Shown here in pieces: positions 16,511-27,905 of a stretch of 64,000 nucleotides of DNA. Location of the stretch: NCBI RefSeq assembly GCF_001282685.1, contig NZ_LN875035.1, positions 1,381,572-1,445,571 of the forward strand, in the 5' to 3' direction. The notes under the pieces were generated by a model. That model was given only the letters and a program-made list of their open reading frames with translations, searched no databases and was not told the origin of the DNA. How positions within the stretch are numbered: the stretch's first letter is position 1; each line of letters opens with the position of its first letter. The stretch is from Niameybacter massiliensis (GTDB taxonomy: Bacteria > Bacillota > Clostridia > Lachnospirales > Cellulosilyticaceae). The position numbers and the translations under genes are program-made.

Positions 16511-17854
16511 TTACTCACCTTCTGCTGTAAGCTCTACACTTTCTACTTCTTTATTTTTACCCATGAATACCTCAATCATATAGCCTACTAGCATTCCTAC
16601 TAGGGCTGGTACTACCCATCCTAAACCTTTTGCATAAAGTGGAAGGTTACCAAATACTTTTACACCTACATTAATTCCAAATCCACCTAATCCATACATT
16701 ATACTTACAACACCTGTAAGTAAGATTGTTAAGCCGTATACAGCTCTACTTTGTTTAAAGAATCTATCTAACATAGCAAGGACAATTAACATGATTGCAA
16801 TTGGGTAAATCATATCAAGTACTGGGATTGAGATCGCAAGGATTTTTGAAAGTCCCATATTGGCAAGAAACATACTTGAAACGGCTAAGATTCTTACCCA
16901 GTTTTTATAACTCACTTTGTTTGTTAATGTTGCAAAGTATTGGCTACATGAAGTAATAAGTCCTACACTTGTTGTTAAGCATGCAAGTGTAAAAATCACT
17001 GCAAGTAAGACTGCTCCTGGTTGACCAAAGAGGTAAGTCATAACATTGGTTAATGTGTGTGCACCATTTTCTGTTACACCAAATCTTCCACCACTTGCTG
17101 CACCTAAGTGTGCAAGTACACCATAAATAACTACAAGTAAGCCACCCGCAATAAGTCCAGCTTTAATGGATGTGGATACAACGTCTTTTTCTTCTTGTAC
17201 GCCTTTTGTTCTGATTGCAAGAGCAATGACAATTCCAAAGTTGAGAGCTGCAATGGTATCCATTGTTAAATACCCTTCTAAGAATCCTGTTACAAATGGT
17301 GATTCAATATAAGCCCCTGTTGCTTCTCCATAGGCACCTAATGGTTTAAAGATTGAGCCAATGACAACAACTAAAATTAAACTTAATAAAGTGGGTGTTA
17401 AAACCTTCCCCATACGATCTACTAGTTTTGTTGGTGATAAAGATAACCAATAAGCTACTAAGAAGAAGACTAACGTAAAAAGTAAACGTGCCAGTACATC
17501 TGATACACCTTGTGGTAAGTAAGGTGCTACAACCATTTCAAATGGTAAGCTTCCTGCTCTTGGAATCCCAAGACATGGTCCTATAGATAAATAGATTAAG
17601 ATTGTAAAGATTGTTGCAAAGAGTGGATGTACTCTACTTGCTAAGTTAGGAAGTCCACCTGATTTTGCTACTGCAATAACACCTAATACTGGGAAGCCAA
17701 CCGCTGTAATAAGGAATGCCCCTAACGCAATCCAAACTTTATCTCCTGCTGACTGTCCTAAAAATGGTGGGAATATTAGATTTCCTGCCCCAAAGAATAG
17801 TGAAAAAAGCATAAGCCCCACAAATAATAAATCTTTTTTTGATAACTGTTTCAT
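16511..17854 (-). CDS. brnQ: Branched-chain amino acid carrier protein BrnQ
   Basis: LIV-II family Na+ or H+ symporter for leucine, isoleucine and valine. The 447-residue protein has 12 hydrophobic segments and the family start KDLLFVGLMLFSLFFGAGNL followed by IFPPFLGQ. The short tail is charged. RBS AGGAGG lies close before the ATG. Its 340-nt leader is a T-box riboswitch (17900-18192) whose apparent AUC specifier and UGGU discriminator-pairing sequence fit isoleucine control, agreeing with the transporter's role. Confidence 0.95.
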   Translation of the reverse strand: MKQLSKKDLLFVGLMLFSLFFGAGNLIFPPFLGQSAGDKVWIALGAFLITAVGFPVLGVIAVAKSGGLPNLASRVHPLFATIFTILIYLSIGPCLGIPRAGSLPFEMVVAPYLPQGVSDVLARLLFTLVFFLVAYWLSLSPTKLVDRMGKVLTPTLLSLILVVVIGSIFKPLGAYGEATGAYIESPFVTGFLEGYLTMDTIAALNFGIVIALAIRTKGVQEEKDVVSTSIKAGLIAGGLLVVIYGVLAHLGAASGGRFGVTENGAHTLTNVMTYLFGQPGAVLLAVIFTLACLTTSVGLITSCSQYFATLTNKVSYKNWVRILAVSSMFLANMGLSKILAISIPVLDMIYPIAIMLIVLAMLDRFFKQSRAVYGLTILLTGVVSIMYGLGGFGINVGVKVFGNLPLYAKGLGWVVPALVGMLVGYMIEVFMGKNKEVESVELTAEGE

Positions 17855-17899
17855 ATTATTTTCCTCCTTTTATGTTGACTCATTTTGTTTTTTGACAAT

Positions 17900-17934
17900 A
17901 AAAAAACCGCCCCTTGATTTTACTCAAGGGACGG
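17900..17934 (-). terminator. T-box terminator of brnQ leader
   Basis: CCGTCCCTTGA (17924-17934) pairs with TCAAGGGGCGG (17907-17917) on the minus strand, then seven T. Confidence 0.9.
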
Positions 17935-18192
17935 ACTAGCCGCGTTACCACCCTAATTCTATAAAAATGTGTCTGCCTATTAGACCTTTTTATAGCACTC
18001 TATTCGTATCTAACAATACGCTTATCCTGTAACGTGGAAAGACTACGTCAATACTTACTCATCGCTTTTCAGTATTGCTTCTGGGAGATGATTTTGGGAT
18101 ATAATTTGAACATTGGCTTTCAGCATGTACCAACTCTCTGTAGAACATCTTATAACTTACTTTTTCTCGTCATCGAATTTACTTATGTTGTT
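17900..18192 (-). promoter_or_regulatory. T-box riboswitch, apparent Ile specifier, upstream of brnQ
   Basis: Minus strand contains the T-box sequence AGGGTGGTAACGCGG (17940-17954), an AGAGAG stem I element near 18132-18138, GAAAGCC-type distal loop sequence, and a terminator. The specifier loop most likely presents ATC (minus strand, 18098-18100), the Ile codon; stem I register was drawn by eye, so this is tentative. TGGT would pair with ACCA ends of tRNAs with A73, as Ile tRNA has. Uncharged tRNA should favour the antiterminator and turn on brnQ. Confidence 0.93.
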
Positions 18193-18198
18193 GAAAGT

Positions 18199-18227
18199 AT
18201 TCTAATAAAGTTTTGAACTTATGTCAA
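18199..18227 (-). promoter_or_regulatory. Predicted promoter of the brnQ T-box transcript
   Basis: TTGACA (18222-18227), 17-nt spacer, TAGAAT (18199-18204) on the minus strand; start site near 18192. Confidence 0.75.
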
Positions 18228-18270
18228 TACTTAAATTTAATTTAAATTGAAATTTTTATAATCTAATATT

Positions 18271-18810
18271 TCATTTTTCACTTTCAAACTGATTTAAATA
18301 GCGTCTGAAGAAGTCCATTGTGAAAGCTTCATTAGGTATAATTTCTTCTATAACTTTCTTACTTGTGGCATAGGCCATATCATAGTCTTCTTTTGTGATA
18401 TCCCCTACCTCTAAAGCCTCTTCTAACTCCTCTTCATCGAGTATACGTAACTTGGTATCCGCTGTCATAACTACATCTAAATAAAGGTCATCAAAGTAAG
18501 GGATTTCCTCCTCATTTACACCTGCCCCTTTAATAATATCAAAATAGATTTCAACAAACTTTCCCTCTCTATCAAATACAGCGCTTGCACACCATTTTTC
18601 ATGATCTGGCAAGAAAATTAGCCCCTTATATCCATCATCACATAAACAAACATTTGGACGGTCATCATAGTCTACCACTAACTTCTCTTTAACACTTTCT
18701 ATCTTAAGAAATGAGATATATCCTTCAAATAAATCTTCGATATACTTAATTTCATAAGTGTATTTTTCTAGCCATGTCCAATTACGTCCATCTAAAAACT
18801 TTCTTTTCAT
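18271..18810 (-). CDS. DUF402 family protein (possible nucleoside di/triphosphatase)
   Basis: A 179-residue protein of the DUF402 fold. The family includes nucleoside tri-/diphosphate phosphatases and RNA-pyrophosphohydrolase-like domains. Characteristic features are WCASAVFDREGKFVEIYFDI in the middle and DDLYLDVVMTAD, which carry the acidic metal-binding residues. The ATG at 18810 is chosen because AAGGAG sits just upstream; the longer frame begins at a GTG inside that RBS region. It follows the AraC gene immediately and is probably co-transcribed, though a functional link to lactose use is not evident. The specific substrate is unknown. Confidence 0.8.
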   Translation of the reverse strand: MKRKFLDGRNWTWLEKYTYEIKYIEDLFEGYISFLKIESVKEKLVVDYDDRPNVCLCDDGYKGLIFLPDHEKWCASAVFDREGKFVEIYFDIIKGAGVNEEEIPYFDDLYLDVVMTADTKLRILDEEELEEALEVGDITKEDYDMAYATSKKVIEEIIPNEAFTMDFFRRYLNQFESEK

Positions 18811-18831
18811 CTTTTTCTCCTTCTGCCTCAC

Positions 18832-19677
18832 TTAAAATGTATTTGAATTATATTTTTTCCTAAATTCAATGGGTGAACAACCTTCGTAATTTCTAAATTT
18901 AGAACAAAAATAGCTGGTATCATTATACCCTACTAATTCTCCTATTTCCTTTACTTTTAGCTGTTCTTGCGTAACTAAATATTCTTTTGCTTTTTGGATA
19001 CGAATTTGATTTAAGTAATCAAAAGGTTTGCTTTCATAGGTTTCTTTAAAAAGCCTACATAAATAGTATTTGGTTACACCAATTTGTTCTGCCAAGTCTT
19101 CTAATGCCAAATCTTCTTGGTAATGGTCATCCATATATCTCATTACTGGCGCTAACCTTTGATAAGCCTTATTCTTACCTTCGTTTTCATGGCTTATTTT
19201 ACTATGCTGCATATAAATCATTAGCTCATACAAAGCCCCTGAGGCTTTTAGCATACTTTCATGGCGATTGGTCAATGTACTTAGTGTATAGAAGAGTTCT
19301 TTATAGCGGTGCTTAATCTCTGAATCCTTTTCTAATTCTAGTACCATAGTAGAACCAATACCCATATATTCTATAAGATTTTCTACTTGTTGCCCATTAA
19401 ATGTAATCCAATAGGTTCGCCAATTTCCTGCTACTTTTTCATAGCTATGGGGAATACCTTTTCTAAAGAAAAAGGCTGTACCTTTCTTAATAGGGTAGAT
19501 CTGTCCTTCAATTTTAAAGACACCTTCCCCTTCTAGACAATAAGCCCACTGATAATCCTGATAACCCTCTTCTCTATGTACACCATTCTCTTCATAGTCT
19601 ATTCCTACTCCTGTTATATAAAAAGGCAACTGCTCCATTTCTTTTGTAACTATCGGAAAGATAACTTGTGCTTGCAC
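18832..19677 (-). CDS. AraC family transcriptional regulator (likely regulator of lacZ)
   Basis: The 281-residue protein has an N-terminal cupin-like sensor (about 10-150; GEGVFKIEGQIYPIKKGTAFFF) and a C-terminal double helix-turn-helix (about 180-280; LALEDLAEQIGVTKYYLCRL, then YFCSKFRNYEGCSPIEFRKKY). The start is a GTG at 19677 with GGAGG 6 nt upstream; an out-of-frame ATG just before it is not usable. It is divergent from the beta-galactosidase gene at 19816, the usual arrangement for a local activator of a glycoside catabolic gene. The effector is presumably a galactoside, by inference from position. Confidence 0.88.
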   Translation of the reverse strand: MQAQVIFPIVTKEMEQLPFYITGVGIDYEENGVHREEGYQDYQWAYCLEGEGVFKIEGQIYPIKKGTAFFFRKGIPHSYEKVAGNWRTYWITFNGQQVENLIEYMGIGSTMVLELEKDSEIKHRYKELFYTLSTLTNRHESMLKASGALYELMIYMQHSKISHENEGKNKAYQRLAPVMRYMDDHYQEDLALEDLAEQIGVTKYYLCRLFKETYESKPFDYLNQIRIQKAKEYLVTQEQLKVKEIGELVGYNDTSYFCSKFRNYEGCSPIEFRKKYNSNTF

Positions 19678-19724
19678 ACCATTCCTCCGTTCAATATTTT
19701 TATATTTTTTGCAATATCCTTAGA

Positions 19725-19753
19725 TTTACTTATATTTTATCAGTATTTATAAT
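19725..19753 (+). promoter_or_regulatory. Possible lacZ promoter
   Basis: TTTACT (19725-19730), 17-nt spacer, TATAAT (19748-19753). The weak -35 would suit an activated promoter. The intergenic region is very AT-rich, so chance matches are likely. Confidence 0.35.
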
Positions 19754-19812
19754 TTTAGTATATATTAATATTTTTTCATATACACAACAATTATTTACAT
19801 ATAAAGGAGTAG

Positions 19813-22875
<3,063 letters not shown>

Positions 22876-22924
22876 TAAAAGGGCTCATGCAAAGTTACTA
22901 TCATCACTTTTGTAGCAGTTTAAA

Positions 22925-23128
22925 TAAGTAGAGGGCTGTACAGGACTACTCTGGAGGTTTCTTTATGAGAGATTGCTTAGAAGGTGTTTACGATATGTGA
23001 GCAAGGGTTTTAGCCATATGTTTGAGCGTCAGCGAGTTTATGGCATTCTTGTGAATATAGAGTTTACACCTTCTTAGTAACCTTGAAGTTGAAGCCGAAA
23101 GAATATGCACTGCATAGTTCTCTACTTA
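22925..23128 (+). ncRNA. Candidate structured RNA element, copy 2 (lacZ 3' region)
   Basis: About 204 nt downstream of lacZ with nested arms: outer TAAGTAGAG (22925-22933) with CTCTACTTA (23120-23128), continued inward by ten more mostly paired positions; middle CTTAGAAGGTGT (22976-22987) with ACACCTTCTTAG (23066-23077); inner GCCATA (23013-23018) with TATGGC (23039-23044) enclosing TGTTTGAGC. It shares sequence blocks with 14602-14800 but not the stem sequences. An SD-like GGAGG followed by an 11-codon ORF from ATG (22964) lies inside and may be accidental. With the terminator at 23142-23171 this accounts for most of the 301-bp gap. Confidence 0.55.
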
Positions 23129-23141
23129 TCTTAATTAGCCA

Positions 23142-23171
23142 AAAGAGCTCGTGCCTTTGCACGAGCTCTTT
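23142..23171. terminator. Strong bidirectional hairpin between lacZ and the response regulator gene
   Basis: Perfect 13-bp stem AAAGAGCTCGTGC (23142-23154) with GCACGAGCTCTTT (23159-23171) and a 4-nt loop. It ends the minus-strand response regulator gene and probably also lacZ. A sequence resembling its left arm occurs directly after the lacZ stop (AAAAGGGCTCATGC, from 22879). Confidence 0.85.
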
Positions 23172-23176
23172 GCTAT

Positions 23177-24616
23177 TTATAACTGACTATTTTTTCGATA
23201 CTCTGTTGGTGAAATCCCCGTTACACTTCTAAATACTTTCATAAAGTGTTTTTCATTTTCATAGCCAACAGCATAACCGATCTCTGCTACTTTTTTATTG
23301 GTGCTTTCTAATAATTTTTTTGCTTTATTAATTCTTACATCTTTGATATAGTTCACAAAGCTCATCCCTGTGTATTCCTTAAACGTCTGTGAGAAGAATG
23401 AGTAGTTCATAGAAATATGATTGGATACCATAGCCATATTTAAATCCTTTTCATAGTTAGATTTTATGTAGGCTAGAGCTTCTTTCATCTTCACGTTATT
23501 TCTATTACTCTCATGGGTATCACAGATTTTATCATTAAGTTCTAAAAGATAAGCCTTAAGGTGTGCTTGATAACTTGTATAATCTGCATATTGATAAAAG
23601 TCTTTCACCTTTTTAAACTCTACGATATCGATTAAAGAACCATAGGCTTCTAGAATATGACCGATTAGCATTTCCATTAGTTTTTCAAAATCATCGTAGA
23701 TTAGTCCTTCTATACTATCTTTACCTAATATCTTATTAAAGACTTCTTCAAATTCTTCTTTTCTTTCCGTTCCTATAAGTTGAATAAGCTTGGTAATATC
23801 TTTGTTTTCTATTTTCAAATTATGTTGCGTTGGGATATCTTCATAGTTCAAAAAAGGTACGTTCATAATATAGGCATATCTTCTTGCTAAAATGGCTTGC
23901 TCATAAGCAATTCTTAAATGATGAATAGATGCATAGCTACTACTTGCCCCTATATTTTTCCCTTGGTAATAAGCTTCTACTTTTTTCGTATCTTCGTCTT
24001 TTGCAATAACTATATAGCAGTTCTCAACTACACAGCTTATCACTTCTATTTCCGTTGGTAATTCGATGGCTTCATGCATGCAAAAAACTCTATAGGCTTC
24101 TTGATTAATCCAATGGTTAGAGAATCCTTGCTCAAAGCTACATAATTCACTTTTTGTAACAGAAGTATTCAGGAAAATATACTTAATTTGTTGCTCAAGT
24201 ATATCATCAATCACTTCCATTGTTTCTACTAATTTATTCTTCTCTTTGATGATTTCTTCAAGTTCTTTCATCACCTTATAAATCGCCTCACGGCTTACAG
24301 GTTTTAATAAATAGTCTTTTGCACCACATTTAAGTGCTTCTACAGCATAACTAAAATCATCATAGCCACTAATAACAACTATTTCTGGCGGATTCGTACG
24401 TTCTTTGAGTGCATTTAATAATGCCAATCCATCCATTTTAGGCATTCTAATATCTGTAAATAATACAGATACTTCTTGCTCATCAATAATATTAAGTGCT
24501 TCTATACCATTAGGACATTCTAGTATTTGTTCCACTTCTACGCCTGAACGCCCAATCATTGCTTTTAAGCCTTGCCTAATCATTTTCTCATCTTCAGCAA
24601 TTAGTATGGTTTTCAC
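23177..24616 (-). CDS. Response regulator, YesN-like (REC + AraC-type HTH)
   Basis: A 479-residue response regulator. The receiver domain (residues 1-120) has the acidic pair in AEDEKM, the phosphoacceptor Asp in FTDIRMPKMDG (about residue 54), and a Lys in YLLKPV. A middle coiled-coil/linker region spans about 125-370, and the C-terminal 100 residues form an AraC double HTH (NMAMVSNHISMNYSFFSQTF, then SPTEYRK). The GTG at 24616 is used because AGGAGG is 6 nt upstream; the longer reading starts inside the RBS. The histidine kinase gene ends 10 nt upstream. The pair probably activates the adjacent beta-glucan genes through the site described at 31525 and 36262. Confidence 0.92.
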   Translation of the reverse strand: MKTILIAEDEKMIRQGLKAMIGRSGVEVEQILECPNGIEALNIIDEQEVSVLFTDIRMPKMDGLALLNALKERTNPPEIVVISGYDDFSYAVEALKCGAKDYLLKPVSREAIYKVMKELEEIIKEKNKLVETMEVIDDILEQQIKYIFLNTSVTKSELCSFEQGFSNHWINQEAYRVFCMHEAIELPTEIEVISCVVENCYIVIAKDEDTKKVEAYYQGKNIGASSSYASIHHLRIAYEQAILARRYAYIMNVPFLNYEDIPTQHNLKIENKDITKLIQLIGTERKEEFEEVFNKILGKDSIEGLIYDDFEKLMEMLIGHILEAYGSLIDIVEFKKVKDFYQYADYTSYQAHLKAYLLELNDKICDTHESNRNNVKMKEALAYIKSNYEKDLNMAMVSNHISMNYSFFSQTFKEYTGMSFVNYIKDVRINKAKKLLESTNKKVAEIGYAVGYENEKHFMKVFRSVTGISPTEYRKNSQL

Positions 24617-24626
24617 ATTATTCCTC

Positions 24627-26420
24627 CTATACACTATACGGAATCTTCAACACAATTTTTGTAAAAGAACCTTCTTTAGATTGAACTTCTAAACCATAGT
24701 CTTCACCAAAACAAAGTTTTATTCTATCTTGTACATTTTTCAAGCCTATTCCATTTGAAGATTGTTTTTCCTCTACAAGTTCCCCTGCTATCTTCATTTT
24801 AAGTTGATCAAGTTCTACCTTACCCATACCTGTTCCAAAATCCGTAACCTCTATGATAAAGTAGTCCTTTTCCATTCTGCCTTTTATATAAATAGCCGTA
24901 TCTTCTGCAACATCTTCTATACCATGCTTCATAGCATTTTCAACAATAGGCTGAATACACATTTTAGGAATCATTTGCTCATATAAGTTGTCTGGAATAC
25001 TTATATTCGTCGTAGTCTTATAATCATATCTTAAATTTAAAAGTGCCATATAATTTTCTATATAATCAAGTTCCTCTTTAAGCTTTACCATAGGTGAACG
25101 CCATTTCATACTATACCTTAGTAATTTGCCTAAATAAGTAATAGCATCTGATATATCAAACATACCTTCTATTTCTGCCATCATTTTAATAGACTCTAAA
25201 ACATTATAAATAAAGTGAGCATTAATTTGATTTTGTAGCGCTTTAATCTGTGAGTCCTTTACCAATGTTTCCTGGGTAATTTTATCATCCATAAGCTCTT
25301 TGATACTATGGGTCATAGTCTGAATACTTGTTCCTAACTCTCCCATTTCCCCGTTACCAAAATCTTCAATTTCTACATCAAAGTTACCTTTTTGAACTTC
25401 ATGAATTGCATCAAGTATCTTATAGAAGTTTTTAAACACTAACTGAGTACTTTTATTAATAAGAAATGTAATAAGAGCGATTAGCGAGATCATTCCTACA
25501 ATAACTGTCATACGTAACCAATTTATTTGCTGATACACTTCTTCTAATGAACGGATCTTAATAATATGTCCATCTATACTTTTAATAGCTTGATATCCAA
25601 TGACAACAGGCTCTTGCCCTAAAGTCACCAAATTAATTTTTTTGTCCTTATCAAGTACTTTTACAATGTCATCCTTGTGCAACTTCCATTTATCTATTTG
25701 AACATAATCATCTTGGTAAATATTTTTTTCTGCATCAATAAAGTACATAACCTCTTGCTCTGTTGTCCCATACATTTGAGGGAACATGCAGCGCATAGGT
25801 GTAGCAATTTCAACAACACCTATTTGCTCTCTCTTTATGTTCTGATAAGGTGCTACAAGTGTTGCTAGTGGCTCTGCATAGGGTGATGCTTTCTGACTGG
25901 GTGTAACAGTATCTCTTTCATCAAAATATAGATTGATTCCTTTAAAGCCTTGTAGAAGTTCTACCTTATCAAAGCGCTCACTGGTATAAATAACAGGTGC
26001 AAGTTCTAGCATCTTGGTATTTATATAAAATCTTATACTATGAATATAAGGATTGGTATTAATAAGTCGTTCTATAGCTCTTATCTCTGTATTATTAAAA
26101 TCTATAAGTTGATGAACAGATAATGTATCCCCATCTAATAGCTTTCCAACAAACTTTTCGACCTCATTATTAAGAAGCATAGTTTGCATAGTCATATTAC
26201 ATATTTCATAGCTATTCATGAACTGGCTACTAATTTCGATCAAATCACTTTCCATATCATTAATTTGCTCTTGTATCTGTCTATCTTGATAGTATTCAAT
26301 GCTCCTCATAGCAAAGAAAACGCATGGAATAATGAGAATAAGGAGATTGAGTAGTAAGATTTTATGTCTTATTTTCATAGATGCTATAAAATTAATAAAT
26401 CTAAATTTTAATACTTTCAT
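24627..26420 (-). CDS. Sensor histidine kinase, YesM-like
   Basis: A 597-residue membrane kinase. It has a first membrane segment near residues 18-38, an extracellular sensor to about 300, a second membrane segment (about 303-323), HAMP (about 330-385), a His-kinase domain with INAHFIYNVLES (phospho-His near 417; the family usually has INPHFLYN), and a HATPase with the N box VENAMKHGIE and G box GIGLKNVQDR. The Pro-to-Ala change before the His is a small deviation. RBS GGGAG precedes the ATG. It is encoded directly before its response regulator and downstream of GH30 and ABC genes, suggesting it senses an extracellular oligosaccharide. Confidence 0.93.
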   Translation of the reverse strand: MKVLKFRFINFIASMKIRHKILLLNLLILIIPCVFFAMRSIEYYQDRQIQEQINDMESDLIEISSQFMNSYEICNMTMQTMLLNNEVEKFVGKLLDGDTLSVHQLIDFNNTEIRAIERLINTNPYIHSIRFYINTKMLELAPVIYTSERFDKVELLQGFKGINLYFDERDTVTPSQKASPYAEPLATLVAPYQNIKREQIGVVEIATPMRCMFPQMYGTTEQEVMYFIDAEKNIYQDDYVQIDKWKLHKDDIVKVLDKDKKINLVTLGQEPVVIGYQAIKSIDGHIIKIRSLEEVYQQINWLRMTVIVGMISLIALITFLINKSTQLVFKNFYKILDAIHEVQKGNFDVEIEDFGNGEMGELGTSIQTMTHSIKELMDDKITQETLVKDSQIKALQNQINAHFIYNVLESIKMMAEIEGMFDISDAITYLGKLLRYSMKWRSPMVKLKEELDYIENYMALLNLRYDYKTTTNISIPDNLYEQMIPKMCIQPIVENAMKHGIEDVAEDTAIYIKGRMEKDYFIIEVTDFGTGMGKVELDQLKMKIAGELVEEKQSSNGIGLKNVQDRIKLCFGEDYGLEVQSKEGSFTKIVLKIPYSV

Positions 26421-26492
26421 CCTTATTCTCCCTTCTTTATCAATATATTTACTATTATCTCATAATTTATTATCGTTTACTAGATACTCTAT

Positions 26493-27833
26493 CTATTGAT
26501 AAATAAAGGTATAGATAGCTTGTGGTTCCACAGTAACTTTTGCATATCTTTGTTCTTCTCTTAATGTAATATGTTTAGCCTCTGATGTACGGTTTAATAC
26601 AACAATAACCTTCTCATCATCTGGATTTACAAAGCCTACTACATCTAAATCTGCTGTATATTTAGTCGTTGCAATACGTTTAGCACCTTTTTTAATATAC
26701 TTGCTAAAATGCCCTATATAATAGTAAGTTAAGCGCTTTTCATAATCTGTTTGCTCCTCATTGCACATAATAGGTGCATCACAGAAATTACCTACATGGT
26801 TAGGCCCACCCTTGTGGTCTAATACCATATTCCAATCGATGTAGCCATTCATTCCTGAATTAAAGTTACCAATCATATCATGAGCATACATATTTGCTTT
26901 TTGAACTGCATTGGCCTGGGCAAATCGACTATACTCTACACAACCTTCTGTGAAAAGAAGTTCTTTATCTGGATAGATATCTCTTACCATTTGTACTGCT
27001 TCAAAATGATCTCCTGTATACCAATGGAAGCCTATACCACTTACATAACGATTTGCTTTTTCATCTTTTAGTATATCTCTTGTACGTTCATAAAGGCGCT
27101 CTTTATTGTGATCCCATACGAAGATTTTTACATCTTCTAGTCCTTCTTCTTCAAAAATTGGGCCTAAATAATCACGTACAAAGATCATTTCCTCTTCTGA
27201 TGTATAGACACAAGAATCCCATGTTTGTACAGCTTCTGGCTCATTCTGCACTGTAATCATTGAAATCTCAATGCCTTCTTCTTTGTAAGTCTTTATGTAT
27301 TTAGCAATATATTGTGCCCATGCCTTTTGACACTCTGGCTTTAACTTACCACCATGATTCATCTCGCCTGTTGTCTTCATAAAGGCTGGTGGACTCCACG
27401 GAGATGCTAAAAATGCAATAGGCTCTTTAGTCACTGCTTGTGCTTTCTTAATCACAGGAATGATGTATTTTTTATCTCTTGAAATATCAAAAGTAGCAAA
27501 TGCAGTATCTGTTTCATCTTCTACATAAGCATAGTTCCCAAGTGCAAAGTCACAGCTATTAATATGAGTACGACATAAATTATAGCCAATACCCTGTTCT
27601 CCAAAGTAATCCGCAATCAGTGCATCTTGTTTTGTTTCTGGTAAACCAAGCACATTGTATGCCATCGCTTCTGTAAAGGCACCACCAAATCCACTAATCG
27701 TTTGGTAAGTGATTTCCGGGTAAATATTAACAGCCTCCATAGCTGCATCTGTTTGATGTATAAAAGATACAGATTCTACTTGTTGTAAATAATGATTTTT
27801 TCCTTCGTTGGTTGTAATCACTTTAATATTCAT
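26493..27833 (-). CDS. Glycoside hydrolase family 30
   Basis: TIM-barrel glycosidase of GH30 (glucosylceramidase / beta-1,6-glucanase type), 446 residues. Visible signatures are ISGFGGAFTEAMAYNV at about residue 44, SPWSPPAFMKTTGEM at about 142, the acid/base Glu in TVQNEPEAVQTW at about 198, and the nucleophile in LLFTEGC at about 292. The C-terminal beta-domain closes the protein. No signal peptide, so it acts on imported oligosaccharides. RBS AAGGAG is close to the ATG. It follows the ABC genes after a hairpin at 27850-27883 that may lower its expression relative to the binding protein. Family is firm; linkage specificity (beta-1,6 or beta-1,3 glucosides are likeliest) is inferred. Confidence 0.88.
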   Translation of the reverse strand: MNIKVITTNEGKNHYLQQVESVSFIHQTDAAMEAVNIYPEITYQTISGFGGAFTEAMAYNVLGLPETKQDALIADYFGEQGIGYNLCRTHINSCDFALGNYAYVEDETDTAFATFDISRDKKYIIPVIKKAQAVTKEPIAFLASPWSPPAFMKTTGEMNHGGKLKPECQKAWAQYIAKYIKTYKEEGIEISMITVQNEPEAVQTWDSCVYTSEEEMIFVRDYLGPIFEEEGLEDVKIFVWDHNKERLYERTRDILKDEKANRYVSGIGFHWYTGDHFEAVQMVRDIYPDKELLFTEGCVEYSRFAQANAVQKANMYAHDMIGNFNSGMNGYIDWNMVLDHKGGPNHVGNFCDAPIMCNEEQTDYEKRLTYYYIGHFSKYIKKGAKRIATTKYTADLDVVGFVNPDDEKVIVVLNRTSEAKHITLREEQRYAKVTVEPQAIYTFIYQ

Positions 27834-27849
27834 AGCCTTCTCCTTTCAA

Positions 27850-27883
27850 AATAACCTGAACCATTAGGTCGGTTCAGGTTATT
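27850..27883 (-). terminator. Intercistronic hairpin between binding protein and GH30 genes
   Basis: 13-bp perfect stem AATAACCTGAACC (27850-27862) with GGTTCAGGTTATT (27871-27883). The T-tract after it is short (TTATTTT within the stem end), so it may be an attenuator or RNA-stabilising hairpin rather than a full terminator. Confidence 0.6.
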
Positions 27884-27905
27884 TATCTTTTACATTCTAT
27901 TAATA

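Noticed and set aside
18034-18216. Plus-strand 60-aa ORF
   Set aside because: It lies within the brnQ T-box leader on the opposite strand and has no RBS.
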